Assembly: GCF_041740695.1 (NCBI RefSeq)
Contig: NZ_JBGSLK010000093.1
Coordinates: 134,054-198,053 of the forward strand
Source: Haliscomenobacter sp041740695
Lineage (GTDB): Bacteria > Bacteroidota > Bacteroidia > Chitinophagales > Saprospiraceae
Length of the DNA: 64,000 bases
Direction of reading: 5' to 3'
Within the stretch, counting starts at the first letter, position 1. Every line of letters begins with the position of its first letter. Made by a program: the position numbers and the translations under genes. This document shows, piece after piece, positions 1 through 12,000 of the stretch. A model generated the notes under the pieces. The model saw nothing but the letters and a program-made list of their open reading frames with translations, searched no databases and was not told the origin of the DNA.

Positions 1-3000
1 AACTTCAGGTTGGCGGCTGTTGCCATCCAGGATTTTGACAAAAGCACCAGGGCCTCTGCTGGTTCCACTTACCCCTGAAGTTAACCCGTCGCTATCTTGC
101 CCGTCGCTCACTCCGGGGTTATCCTGGAGGGTGACCACGCGGTGTTTCGGCCAGGCATTGACAAAGCTGGCACTATCGGTGGCGAAGTATTTCATGGGCA
201 ACACGTAGTAGATACCCGGTATCAAACCGCGGAAGGAATACAATCCGCTGTCAGCTGAGGGAGAAATACCGGATTTCACCAGCGCTCCCGGAGCATAAGT
301 ACCCACCGAAGGTGGTGCGATGGTACGGTTGTACAAGATGTCAGTAATTGAACCTAAAGAAGACAAACTGGTTTGGTAACCCACGGTGTCAAATGCACCC
401 GTAGTACCATTCACTCCACCCCAGATGAGTACGAGGTGCAGTGAGTCCACCACATCTTCGTTGGCATCCTGATCGCCAAATACATCGTGGTCAAACCAGG
501 CCAGGTTGCCAATTTTGGCAACTGGAATGGCGTAATCTTCCACTTCCCCTTGTGGGTATGGGTATCTTCCGGTATTGCCTGTCGCGTCCACAAAAGGCTC
601 GTAAGCTTTTATGTATGGCGACACGCTCATGTGGAAGTTGTTGTTGTCCGCACCCAAACCGTTGGGGAATGCATTGGGGAAGCTTGCAGCATAGTTGGTC
701 CAGCCCAGGCGGAAGCGCATGAATACCGTACCCGAGTCAAACACGGCGGTAGTAGGCACCCGGAAGGCCAGGATGGTACTATCCACACCGTTTGCACCCG
801 TTGCGGGCAGGGTTGCGGTGCGGGTATCGGTAATGTCTGCGACGTTGTTGGTGGTCAATGGCGCATTCGCCGAAGTGGATTGATGCGTGAATTCTATTTT
901 TTCCGCAGGAATGTCCATCACGCCGTTGCCGTTCCAGTCGATGAAGGCATCGAGGTAAGCAGTACGGTTGACGTAGCCACCAGCTGAAGTATCCTGCGAA
1001 GTGTAGTTGACTTTGATGTAAGCAAATTCACCAGGGAGCAGTGGCGAAAGCAGGCGTACACCTGTTTCATCATCGGCAGTTATACCTTTTTTGAAGGCAC
1101 CCTGGTCATCGTCATCACCACCCGCTTTGCTGCCAGCATCGGCGTCGGGTTTGCCATTCAGTTCGCCATCTACCCCTTTACCGAGGTACAAACGAGGTTG
1201 GATGGCGTGCCGTGGACCAAACTTGTTGTTGAACAAAGCGTTCATCGAATCGCGCAGCGTCAGATAATTGGAACCTGGCAATACGGAAGCAATCGGCAAA
1301 TCACCATAATCAAACCCAGTGTAACCAAAGTCACGGGTTTCGTCGTATTGGTTGTCTGGGAAGTTGTTCAAGGCATCGGGAGAAGGTGGTCGATTGTTGC
1401 CTGCGACCAAACCACCCACATCGTTGCGAGGAGCGTTTTCATCCAAACACAACATCATCGGATTGGTGATGGTGAAGGTGTCGGTCGTGATGCGGTTGTC
1501 GATCAGCAGGTCGTCGCCATTGCTATTGTCATCAATACAAGCATCGTCAGATGGATTTGGATTGTTAAACGTAGCGGTCATCCCCGCTGGGTCAGATACG
1601 ATCAGCTGGTAAACTGGATTCGGAATACCAGAAGGATCAACGTTGCCGATCAAGCCACAGAAGAAGTAGCGGCCATTGGCATCGGTGGTATCATGATACG
1701 TAAATTCGTAAGGATCACCCGAGTTCAAAATGCCATCAGCACCTGCGAATTGCAGTTTGATGGGTACATTTTTGATGCCTGGTTCGAGCAGATCCTGGAA
1801 GCCATCGTAATCGCGGTCTTCAAATACGGTGTTACCCACTTTAGACAGCGAAATGAAATAATCTTCGACTTCCCCGTAAGGAATCACGCCACCAGGAACC
1901 TGTGAATTACGAGCCCCGGGCTGAGGATCAGGGAAGTTGAGGTTGGCTGCTAAAATTCCGTTTGGCCCCAAACGAGGATCATAGCTGATGCGGAAACGAG
2001 ACAAAATATTGCCATTGTTGTAAGCCACATTAGCAGGAACTTTGAAGGTCAGGGTGATGGAATCCGCAGCCGAAGTCAAGTATTCCATTTCCAACTGCAC
2101 CGCTTGGGTATTGGGTTCCAGCACCGTTGGTTTGCCATCGAGCAGGCTGAAAATAATGTGTTCGTTCGCATCAATGTTGCCCGCGGCATCGTCAAAGTTG
2201 CCGTCACCGTTCCAGTCCATCCAAGCATGCAGGAAGGCATCGGGGCCATCAAAGTTGTTTTTGGCCTTGTATTTGACCGAAATCATGGCATTGTAACCAG
2301 CGATCATCGGAGTCAGGAAGCGGATACCATCTTCATCATCCCCACAAGTATTGGCTGCCTCGTGGAATGGCCAGCGACGACCTTGTGAAGGATCGTAGGG
2401 GAAGTTGGGATAATTGCTGAAGTTGGCGATAGGATCATCCCCACCTGAATCTGGGCCGGGTTTGAATTCAGCGCCAGCATCCTGGTCAGGTTGTCCCAAC
2501 CATTCTACATCCTGACAGTTACCCAAACGGAGGTCTGGGGTAACGATATGCTTAGGACCTTCTGGTTTGGTACCATTTTCAGTAGTGATAAAATTGGTAT
2601 TGGAAGGATCACCAGCTGGAATGTTGGTGGTTTCCGCCAAATCGCCTAAGTCCAGACCAACATAACCAAAGTCGATGCGTTGTTCTACGCGGTTATCGGG
2701 AAAAACACCCACTGCATTTGGATCGAGCAGTTGTGGGTTGCCCTGGTCAAGGATTCCTTCTTCATCGGTGCCGATTTGATCAGCTTTGAACTTGATTTGT
2801 TGGCTTTTTGACTGACGTCTTTCGCCACTGACATAATCCCACGGATTGTTGAGTGGTTTGCCATCACTGTCAAGGTCTTCTTCGGTTACGTTTTTGATGT
2901 GGTCAAAACGAGTTGGCGTCAAACCAAAAGTATCAAGCGCAATGATTTGATAAATCCCTTCAATCATCCCAGTGAAACCATAAACCCCATTTGCATCGGT

Positions 3001-6000
3001 GTAGGTTTGTAGCACATAGTCCTGAATGAGGTCACTTCCACCATTGACCGCCAAGGTGTTGGGGTTGGTATTCGTATTTTGATTAACCGAGTCACATACT
3101 CCAGTGAAAGGAACAATACCTCCAAAACGAAGGATCACCCGTACATTCTGGATGCCGAGATTGATTTCGGAAGCATCCTGCAGGCCATTGTTGTTGCGGT
3201 CTTCCCAGACCAAATTGCCCAGTTTGAACACTGGAATGACGTAATCTTCCACTTCACCATCCAGTGCTAAACCGTTGGGTGAAGGTGCTGCATTAAAGAT
3301 GGCATCACTAGTCAAACGGAAGCGGAAGAAAACTTTACCTTCATCAAAAGTGGCATTGGCTGGTACGTTGAAGGTGACGACCTGAGCAATCGCTGCTGCA
3401 TTAGCCGGTAGGGTGGTAGTGGTCACTGGATCAAGGGTGCCATCGTTGTTCCAGTCCGCATAAATGTGCAGGATCGCGCCACTGGCCGAAGCATTGCTGG
3501 CGGTAAAGGCGATTTTTGCCGGATTACCAGGTGCCAATGGAGTAAGGAATACAATGCCGTCTTCGTCATCGGGTAAACGATTGAGGTCGTCGCCATCGCC
3601 TTTGGCCGAAGGTTGCCCGTCGGGTTCGGTATCCACAACAGTACCCAAAATGACCAGCGGGTGCACAGGTACCGCATGGCGGGCACCATTGCGGGCGCGT
3701 AAAGTTTGGAAGTCATTTGGTCCAATTCCTACCGTAGCATCTGGCAAATCGCCAAATTCTTCGGTTTGTAACTCCACCATAAAATCTTCCACTTCCCCAT
3801 CGGGTGCTTGACCGTAGGCATCCAGGATTTCACCGGAAGTGAGGCGAATGCGCACCCCAATGGAATCAGAAATGCCAATATTTGGAATGATGTAATCAAA
3901 ATCAATGTTGCCAGTGAAAGCCGCAGGTACCGTTTTAAAGCTTGTTTCTTTTGGCCCAGTGAAAATCCCATCCCCGTTCCAGTCGATGAAAGCCCATAGG
4001 GTAGCTGTTTTTGCAGGGAAATTATTCACTACAGGCACACGCAGACGAATCGGTTCTCCAGCGATAAGTGGATAAGGAGCAAGTGTAGTGGGATCAATGA
4101 AGTTAGCAATCGTTAAATCTTCATCGTTGAATCCATTGAAATCGTCACCCGAAGCAGCTTGATTGGGCTGACCTTCGTTTTCAGCATCCGGGGCTGTAGC
4201 GCCGATGTAGAGCGAAGTAACGGGCGGGTTGCTGCCATCGCCATCCAGGTCAATCGCATAGATTTTGTGGCTTGGGCCAGGCTGTCCGCCTTCATTATCG
4301 GTAATGTAGCGTGGTTCTACCAAATCCCCCCAATCATAACCCACTATGTTGACATACAGGTCTTCTACTTCTCCATAAATATCGGTAAGCAAGCCTTGCG
4401 CGGGCCCGGTTGACAGTTGCACCGACACACTTTCATTACTCAATCGGAAGCGGGAAGCTACGCGGTTCGGCAGTGGGTTTGGTTCAGTAGGAACGTTGAA
4501 CAATACTTCATAATAACCACTAAAACCAGGAGGAATGGTATCAGGACCAGATTTTTGATTTTGGTAACCATCTTCAAAAGACCCATCGTTGTTCCAGTCC
4601 ACAAAACCCATCAAATAGGCATCGCTGCTGGTTTTGTTGGTCACAAAAACCTGGAAACGCGCAGGTTTGCCCCGTACAATGGAGTCAGGAGGAACCACCC
4701 CGTCTTCATCATCGATGCCGTTGATGTCGTCACCAAAAGCATTGAATTGAGGTTGGCCATCTCCTTCTGCATCAATGGTATTGCCAATGCGCAGGTTTTG
4801 ATCGATCAGGTGGCGTGGGCCACGAGTCCCATTGAGGGCAAAGATGGTTTCGTAATTCCCGGTTCCGGTGCCTGGCGCTACATCGGGCAAGTCGGCATAA
4901 TCAAAGCCAAATACCGTAACGAAGAAATCTTCTACTTCCCCGTCGGGCGCTGGCCCATTGGCGTCAACTACAGTTCCGGTAGTTAAACGTATCCGCACTC
5001 CAACCCGCAGGGCATTATCCAGCGCAGGAATGGGAATATTGTTGAACACCAAAGTACTACCCACTGCAGGTGGCGCAGGCAATTCAACCCTTTCCTGAAG
5101 ATCAATAAAATCTCCATCGCCATTCCAGTCCAGTAACACAATCATATTGGCATTGCGGGCCAAACGGTTGGTATAAGGAATGGTCAGGGTGATGGTATTG
5201 CCCGCAATCAAGCGGTCACCAGTAGCGGGATTGGTGAAATTGGTTTGACCCAAATCTTCATCGTCGATGTAATTGTTGTCATCGCCACTGGCATTGGCAT
5301 CAGGCTGTGCATCCTTTTCGGCATCCGGTGAGGTTGCCCCAATGAACAGGGTATTTTGATAATTGGCCGTAGTCGAACTAGGATCAATGTCAATTGCACC
5401 AATGCGGTGGCTTGGCCCAGGTGTTCCACCAATGGCGTCGGTATTGAACAATGGTTCGGGTAAATCTGCCCAGTCGTATACCAGCACTGGTTTAATGTAG
5501 TCTTCAATTTCCCCATCCTGAGCCAACCCAAAGGTTCCTGGATTGGCCTGGGTGCTGAGGCGAAAGCGGAAGAAAGCCACATCGCCACCATATTGTGCAT
5601 TCAGCGGCAGTGGGAAAGTCAACTGGCGGCTTACAGTCCCCGCATTCGCAGCGATTACTGCATCAGCAGGCACTGTAAAGGTGATGGGCAACAATGAATT
5701 GACTCCATCATTATTGAAGTCTGCGTACAAATATAAAGTGGCAGGGCTCGCACTAATGTTGGTAGCGGTAAACTGAACCGTAACGGGCTGACCAGGAACC
5801 AATGGTGAAGTGATGAAAGTAATTCCATCTTCATCATTGATATTAATGTTGTTCAGATCATCCCCGGTGGCCAAAGCAGAAGGCACCCCATCGGCTTCGG
5901 TATCAGTGGCATTGCCCAGGTACACCAGGCGGTTAACAGGGACGGCATGGCGTGCACCATCATCCGCTCTTCTGGTTTGGTAGTTGTTTACACCCAAACC

Positions 6001-9000
6001 AGCCGTAGGATCGGGTAAGTCGCCAAAATCTTCGGATTGGAGCTCCATCATGAAGTCTTCCACTTCCCCATCTGGGGCCTGACCATAAGCATCGATAATG
6101 TTTCCAGTAGTGAGGCGAACCCGCACCCCGATAGAATCAGGCTTGGCAATATTAGGAACGGTATAGCTAAAGTCAACATTGCCGCTGAAGGCAGCCGCCA
6201 CCGTTTTTGAAGTTGTTTCTTGTGGCCCAGTAAAAATGCCATCGCCATTCCAGTCGATGAATACCCACAAAGTAGCTGCTTTGCTGGGGTTGTTGTTGTC
6301 TACCGGCACTCGGAATAAAATGGGCTCGGATGCAATCAGTGGATACGGAGTAAGTAGAGAAGGGTGAATGAAGTTGGTTTTACTCAAATCTTCATCATCC
6401 AAATAAGTATTGTCATCTCCCGTAGAAGCTTGGTTGGGTTGTCCTTCCACTTCAGCATCAGGTGAAGTAGTGCCAATGTACAAGGAGTTTTGGTAATTGA
6501 TTCCACTAGTTGGGTCGGTATCGATGGCATTGATCCGGTGGCTGGGGCCAACAATCCCGCCCTTGGCATCGGTAATGTAACGGGGTTCAGCTAAATCTGC
6601 CCAATCGTATACCAATACAGGCCGCTGGTAGTCTTCTACTTCACCGTCGCTGGCCAGTCCAAAAGTACCTGGATTGACTTGAGTCGTGAAGCGGAAGCGG
6701 AAGAAGGCCTGGTCCCCGCCGTATTGTGCATTTAAAGGGAAGGGGAAAGTCAATTGGCGGGTAACAGTGCCCCCATTGGCAGCAATGACCGCATCAGCGG
6801 GTACCGTAAAGGTGATGGGCAGCAATGAATTGACCCCATCATTGTTGAAGTCTGCATACAAATATAAGGTAGCTGGACTGGCACTGTTATTGGTAGCCGT
6901 AAATTGAATGGTAACTGGCTGACCAGGAATCAACGGGGAAGTAAGGAAAGTAATGCCATCTTCATCATTGAGATTGGGGTTGTTTTGGTCATCGCCGACG
7001 GCTAGACTGGAAGGTACTCCATCGGATTCAGTGTCGGTGGCGTTACCCAGGTACACCAATTTATTCACTGGAACAGCGTGTCGGGCGCCGTCATCGGCTC
7101 GGCGAGTCTGGAAGTTATTGACGCCTAATCCAGCAGTTGGATCGGGCAAATCACCAAAATCTTCAGCCTTCAGTTCCACCATAAAGTCTTCCACCTCACC
7201 ATCAGGTGCCTGGCCGTAAGCGTCCAAGATTTGCCCAGTGGTCAAACGAACTCGTACTCCAATCGAATCTGGGTTAACAATATTGGGAATGGTGTAATCA
7301 AAATCTACATTGCCAGTAAAGGCTCCGGCAACCGATTTGAAACTGGTTTCTTGTGGCCCGGTAAAACTGCCATCACCATTCCAGTCAATAAATACCCACA
7401 AAGTTGCTGCTTTGCTGGGGAAATTATTGACCACAGGAACACGCAAACGAATGGGCTCGGAAGTAACCAGCGGAGCAGGGGCAAGGGTGATGGGGGAGAT
7501 AAAATTAGCTACGGTCAAATCCTCATCATTCACCCCATTGTTGTCATCTCCAGAGGCAGCTTGGTTGGCCTGGCCTTCTTGTTCTGCATCGGGCGCAGTA
7601 GCTCCGATGTAGAGGGAGGTCAAAGCCAGCGTTGCTGGGTTGTTATCATGGTCAATGGCATAAATCTTGTGGCTAGGACCAGGTTGGCCACCTTCATTGT
7701 CGGTGATGTAACGTGGTTCAGTCAAGTCACCCCAGTCGTAGCCTACAATGTTTACGTAAGTATCTTCTACTTCCCCGTAAATATCGGTAGCCAGGCCTTG
7801 GGCAGGCCCGGTAGAGAAGGTGACGGCGGTATTTTCATTGCTCAAACGGAAACGCGCTGCTACTCGCTCAGGCAATGGATTGGGCACATTGGGTACACTG
7901 AAGATTACGTCATAGTAACCACTGGTTCCGGGAGCAATGGTGATTGGCCCGGATTTTTGGTTAGGAGACGCATCTTCAAAACTGCCGTCGTCGTTCCAAT
8001 CCACAAAACCCACCAAGTAAGCATTGGCAGCAGTATTGTTGGTGACAAAAACTTTGAAGCGGGCGGGTTTACCTCTTACCACTGAGTCTGGTTGAATCAC
8101 TCCGTCTTCATCATCAATACCATTGATGTCGTCACCTACCGCATTGATTTGGGCTTGTCCGTCGCCTTCGGCATCAATGGTATTGCCAATTTTCAACCTT
8201 TGATCTACCAAATGGCGTGGGCCACGGGTACCATTGAGGGCAAAAATAGTTTCATAGTTTCCAGTAGCTACGCCTGCGGCTGCATCCGGTAAATCACCAT
8301 AATCGTACCCGTACACGGTAACAAAGAAGTCTTCGACTTCCCCATCTGGTGCTGGGCCAAAGGCGTCAAAAACTGCACCCGTAGTCAAACGTACCCGCAC
8401 CCCAACATTGGAGGCATTGTTCAATGCAGCAATTGGAATATTGGGAATGACCATTGTTCCCCCAATGGTATTAGCTGGAACAAGGGTATCAATTCTTTCT
8501 TGAGCGTCCACAAAATCACCGTCACCATTCCAATCCAAAAACACAATCAGGTTGGCGGGAGTAGGGTAGCGGTTGGTGTAAGGAATGGTCAGGGTAATGG
8601 TATTGCCTGCAATCAGTCGATTGCCGGTAGCAGGATTGGTAAAATTGCTTGGTGACAAATCTTCGTCATCCGGGGAGAGCGCATTGTCATCACCGGAAGC
8701 TGTGGCATCAGCCTGCCCACTGATTTCCGCATCGGGAGTAGTGGCACCAATCGACAAAGCGTTTTGGTAATTGACACCCCCCGCACTTGGATCAATGTCG
8801 ATGGCTCTGATGCGGTGGCTTGGTCCTACGGTTCCGCCGGAGTCATCAGTAGTATACAATGGTTCGGGTAAATCGCCCCAATCATACACCAATAAATCGT
8901 CACTGCTGATGTAATCTTCCACTTCACCATCCAGGGCGAGGCCATTGGCAGTAGGGTTGGCGCCAGTATTGAACCGGAAACGGAAAATTACTTTATCGCC

Positions 9001-12000
9001 ACCATAAGCTGCATTCAGGGGCAGGGTGAACGTCAAATTTCGGGTAACTGTTCCCGCATTTGCTGCTACTACGGCATTGGCCGGAACCGTGAAAGCTACC
9101 GGAAGTAAGGAGTTGATTCCATCATTGTTGAAATCTGCGTACAAATATAAGGTAGCTTGATTGGCACTGTTGTTGGTACCCGTGAATTGGATGGTAGCAG
9201 GTTGCCCGGGAGTCAAAGGGGAAGTCAGGAAAACAATCCCGTCTTCATCATCTACATTGATGTTGTTTTTGTCATCCCCGTCGGCAAGGGAAGAGGGTTC
9301 ACCATCTGCTTCCGTATCGATGCTACTGCCTAAATACACCAAAGGGGTCACCGACTGAGCATGTCGGGCGCCGTTGTCCTGCAACCTGGTTTGGTAGTTA
9401 TCGATTCCTAAACCAGCGGAAGGGTCGGGCAAATCGCCAAAATCCAGGGCTTTAACTTCTACCACAAAATCTTCCACTTCCCCATCTGGTGCAGGGCCAT
9501 AAGCGTCAAAGATTGCTGCTGAAGTCAGGCGCACCCGTACCCCGATGGAATCGGACTGGGAATTGGTAGGTATGTTGAAGTTAAAAACTTCGTTAAAGTT
9601 AGCACTGGCAGCTACGGTTCTGCTGAAACGTTCGCCAGTATTTTGGAAAACGCCATCGCCATTCCAATCAATAAATACGACCAGGTTAGCTGTAGTAGGC
9701 AGGTTATTTCTACCGGGTACTGTGAAAGCAATCGACTGACCTGCAATCAATACATTATTGGTGCTTGCATTGGTGAAATTGGTGATTGCAAGGCTTTCGT
9801 CATCCTGATCCGTATTGTCATCGCGGTTGGCCAAATTTGAAGGGAGGCCATTGTATTCCGCATCGGGAGGGGTTGTGCCAATGTACAACGAAGGCTGACG
9901 GTTGGTAATGCTTGGACTCGGATTGATGTCGATGGAATCGATCCTGTGGCTTGGGCCTACCAGTCCGCCCGAAATGTCGGTGGCATATCTTGGCTCATTC
10001 AAGTCCCCAAAATCCCGCAGGTGGTAGGTGACGCGAATGTCATGCTCTTCAGAAGGGGCAAAAACGATCCCGTGAAATTGGTACACTGGAATGTCAAAGT
10101 CATTTCCGGACAAGGACAAACCGATTTGGAACAAACCATCCCCTTGCAAGCTGGATTGTACATCCAAGATACCCTGAGGCCCTAAATCTGTCCAGGGGCC
10201 AGTGGCGTCTCCTGAAATGGTAAAGTCATTGTATTTTTCATTAAAAATATCGTCAAATGCGGTTTGATTGAAGCCCAGTGGATAAGGACCGTAATTCGCC
10301 TTTTTTACCTGGGTAACATCAAATTGAATGTCGCCTGTTGCACTTTGTACCGGAACTTCACAAACCATGTCCCAGGGCCCGGTCAAGGATTTTGGCCGGT
10401 ATTCCACTTTTTCAATGTAGGCATTGGGTGGAATGGTACCTGCGAGGTCGAATTGAACCCAGCCCCGCATTTCAATTTTATCATTGACGGTATTGTTACC
10501 CGTTGGGGTAGCTTTGGGTTGCCGAATGCGGCCAACCGCAATGGCATGCGCCTGATCGTCGAAATGTACACTATTGCCTACACAGGAGGCAGGGTTGGAA
10601 CTGTACTGGAAATAACCACCCGTATCGCCCCAAACTTCTTCTTCGGTTTGGAGAGCACTTCCTCCAATTGGATCTACCGGAGGCACCAAATCGCTGGGAT
10701 CAAAAATGATCACGGAATTGAGCGGATTGGATACACATTGGGTTGCACCAGTGGTGGTTACCGAGATGCCATTGTAGGCACCACGGGCCAAGCCCGAAAT
10801 GGTAATCCGACCCAAGCCATTGCTCATGGTAGTAGTGGCAGAGGCAGGCGTACCCGTAGATGGGCCTGAATAATTGAGTAAATAACTGGTGTTGGCAGCC
10901 AAACCCTGAATGGTAATGGATCCATCGCTGCCTCCATCCGAAGTGGTATTGGTGGTTCCTTGCAGCGTTATGGCCGGATTGGGTATGATCGTATAGGGGA
11001 TTTCAATCGTATCACTTTTGCACAAGGTGACCCGATCCCTTTTGCTAACAAAGAAGCTGCCATTCACTATAGGAATAGCTACGGGCGAATAAGTATCGGT
11101 TTGAGTGACCGAGGGATTCGCATTTAAATTGCCATTGGCATCCACAAACCAGACATATTCTTCATCGGTGCCCAATCCGTTGGGTGTCAGGTTGATGATG
11201 ATATTGGTTCCTGCACATACCGGGTCGGCAGCCCCTACCGGGATGCTGGGCTTGGGCGGATCAAATAATTCGATGCTTAAGGGCACCAACGGAGATGTAC
11301 AATTGACATCCAAAAGACTGGCCACCTTAATATTGGAATAAACGCCGGCAAAAAGAAAATTTACAGTAATGGAACCATCCGTGGCGGTAGTAATGGTGTC
11401 ACCACTTTCCGGCGAACCTGCCAATGGGCCATATAGCCCAGTATACGTATAGGTCAATACATATTTAGTGGAGGGAATCAGACCATTGAGCGTAAATTTG
11501 CCATCAGAACCTCCGCAGGTGGTGGGGTCAAATTTAGACAAATTGGAAGAGGTCAGGGCCGGAGGAATGTCCGCCAGGCGGGCCATCGAACTGGTTGCGC
11601 TACAACCGCCGCTACTCACTACCACCTGATACCGACTTAAGGCATCAGTGGGTAAAATACCATTGATATTGAGCATATTGCCACTGGCCACAATATTTCC
11701 ACCAGTGGATAAACCCATTGGATTGGCATAATCCGTAATGGATAATCCGCCAACCGTTCCTGCATACAAGGTTGTACCCGAAAACAATACACTGAATACA
11801 CTGGTACTACCCAAGCCACTGATATAATTGGTAAATGAACTGGAGCCCAGATTGGACACAGACAAACCACCATCAGTAGCGGCATAAATCCGATCAGTGG
11901 CCACAAAAACCTCTCTTACTTTAATGCCACCCAGGCCTGCGGTAATGTTGGTAAAAGAGACACCGCCATTGGTAGAATAGGAAACACCCGAATTGGTAGC

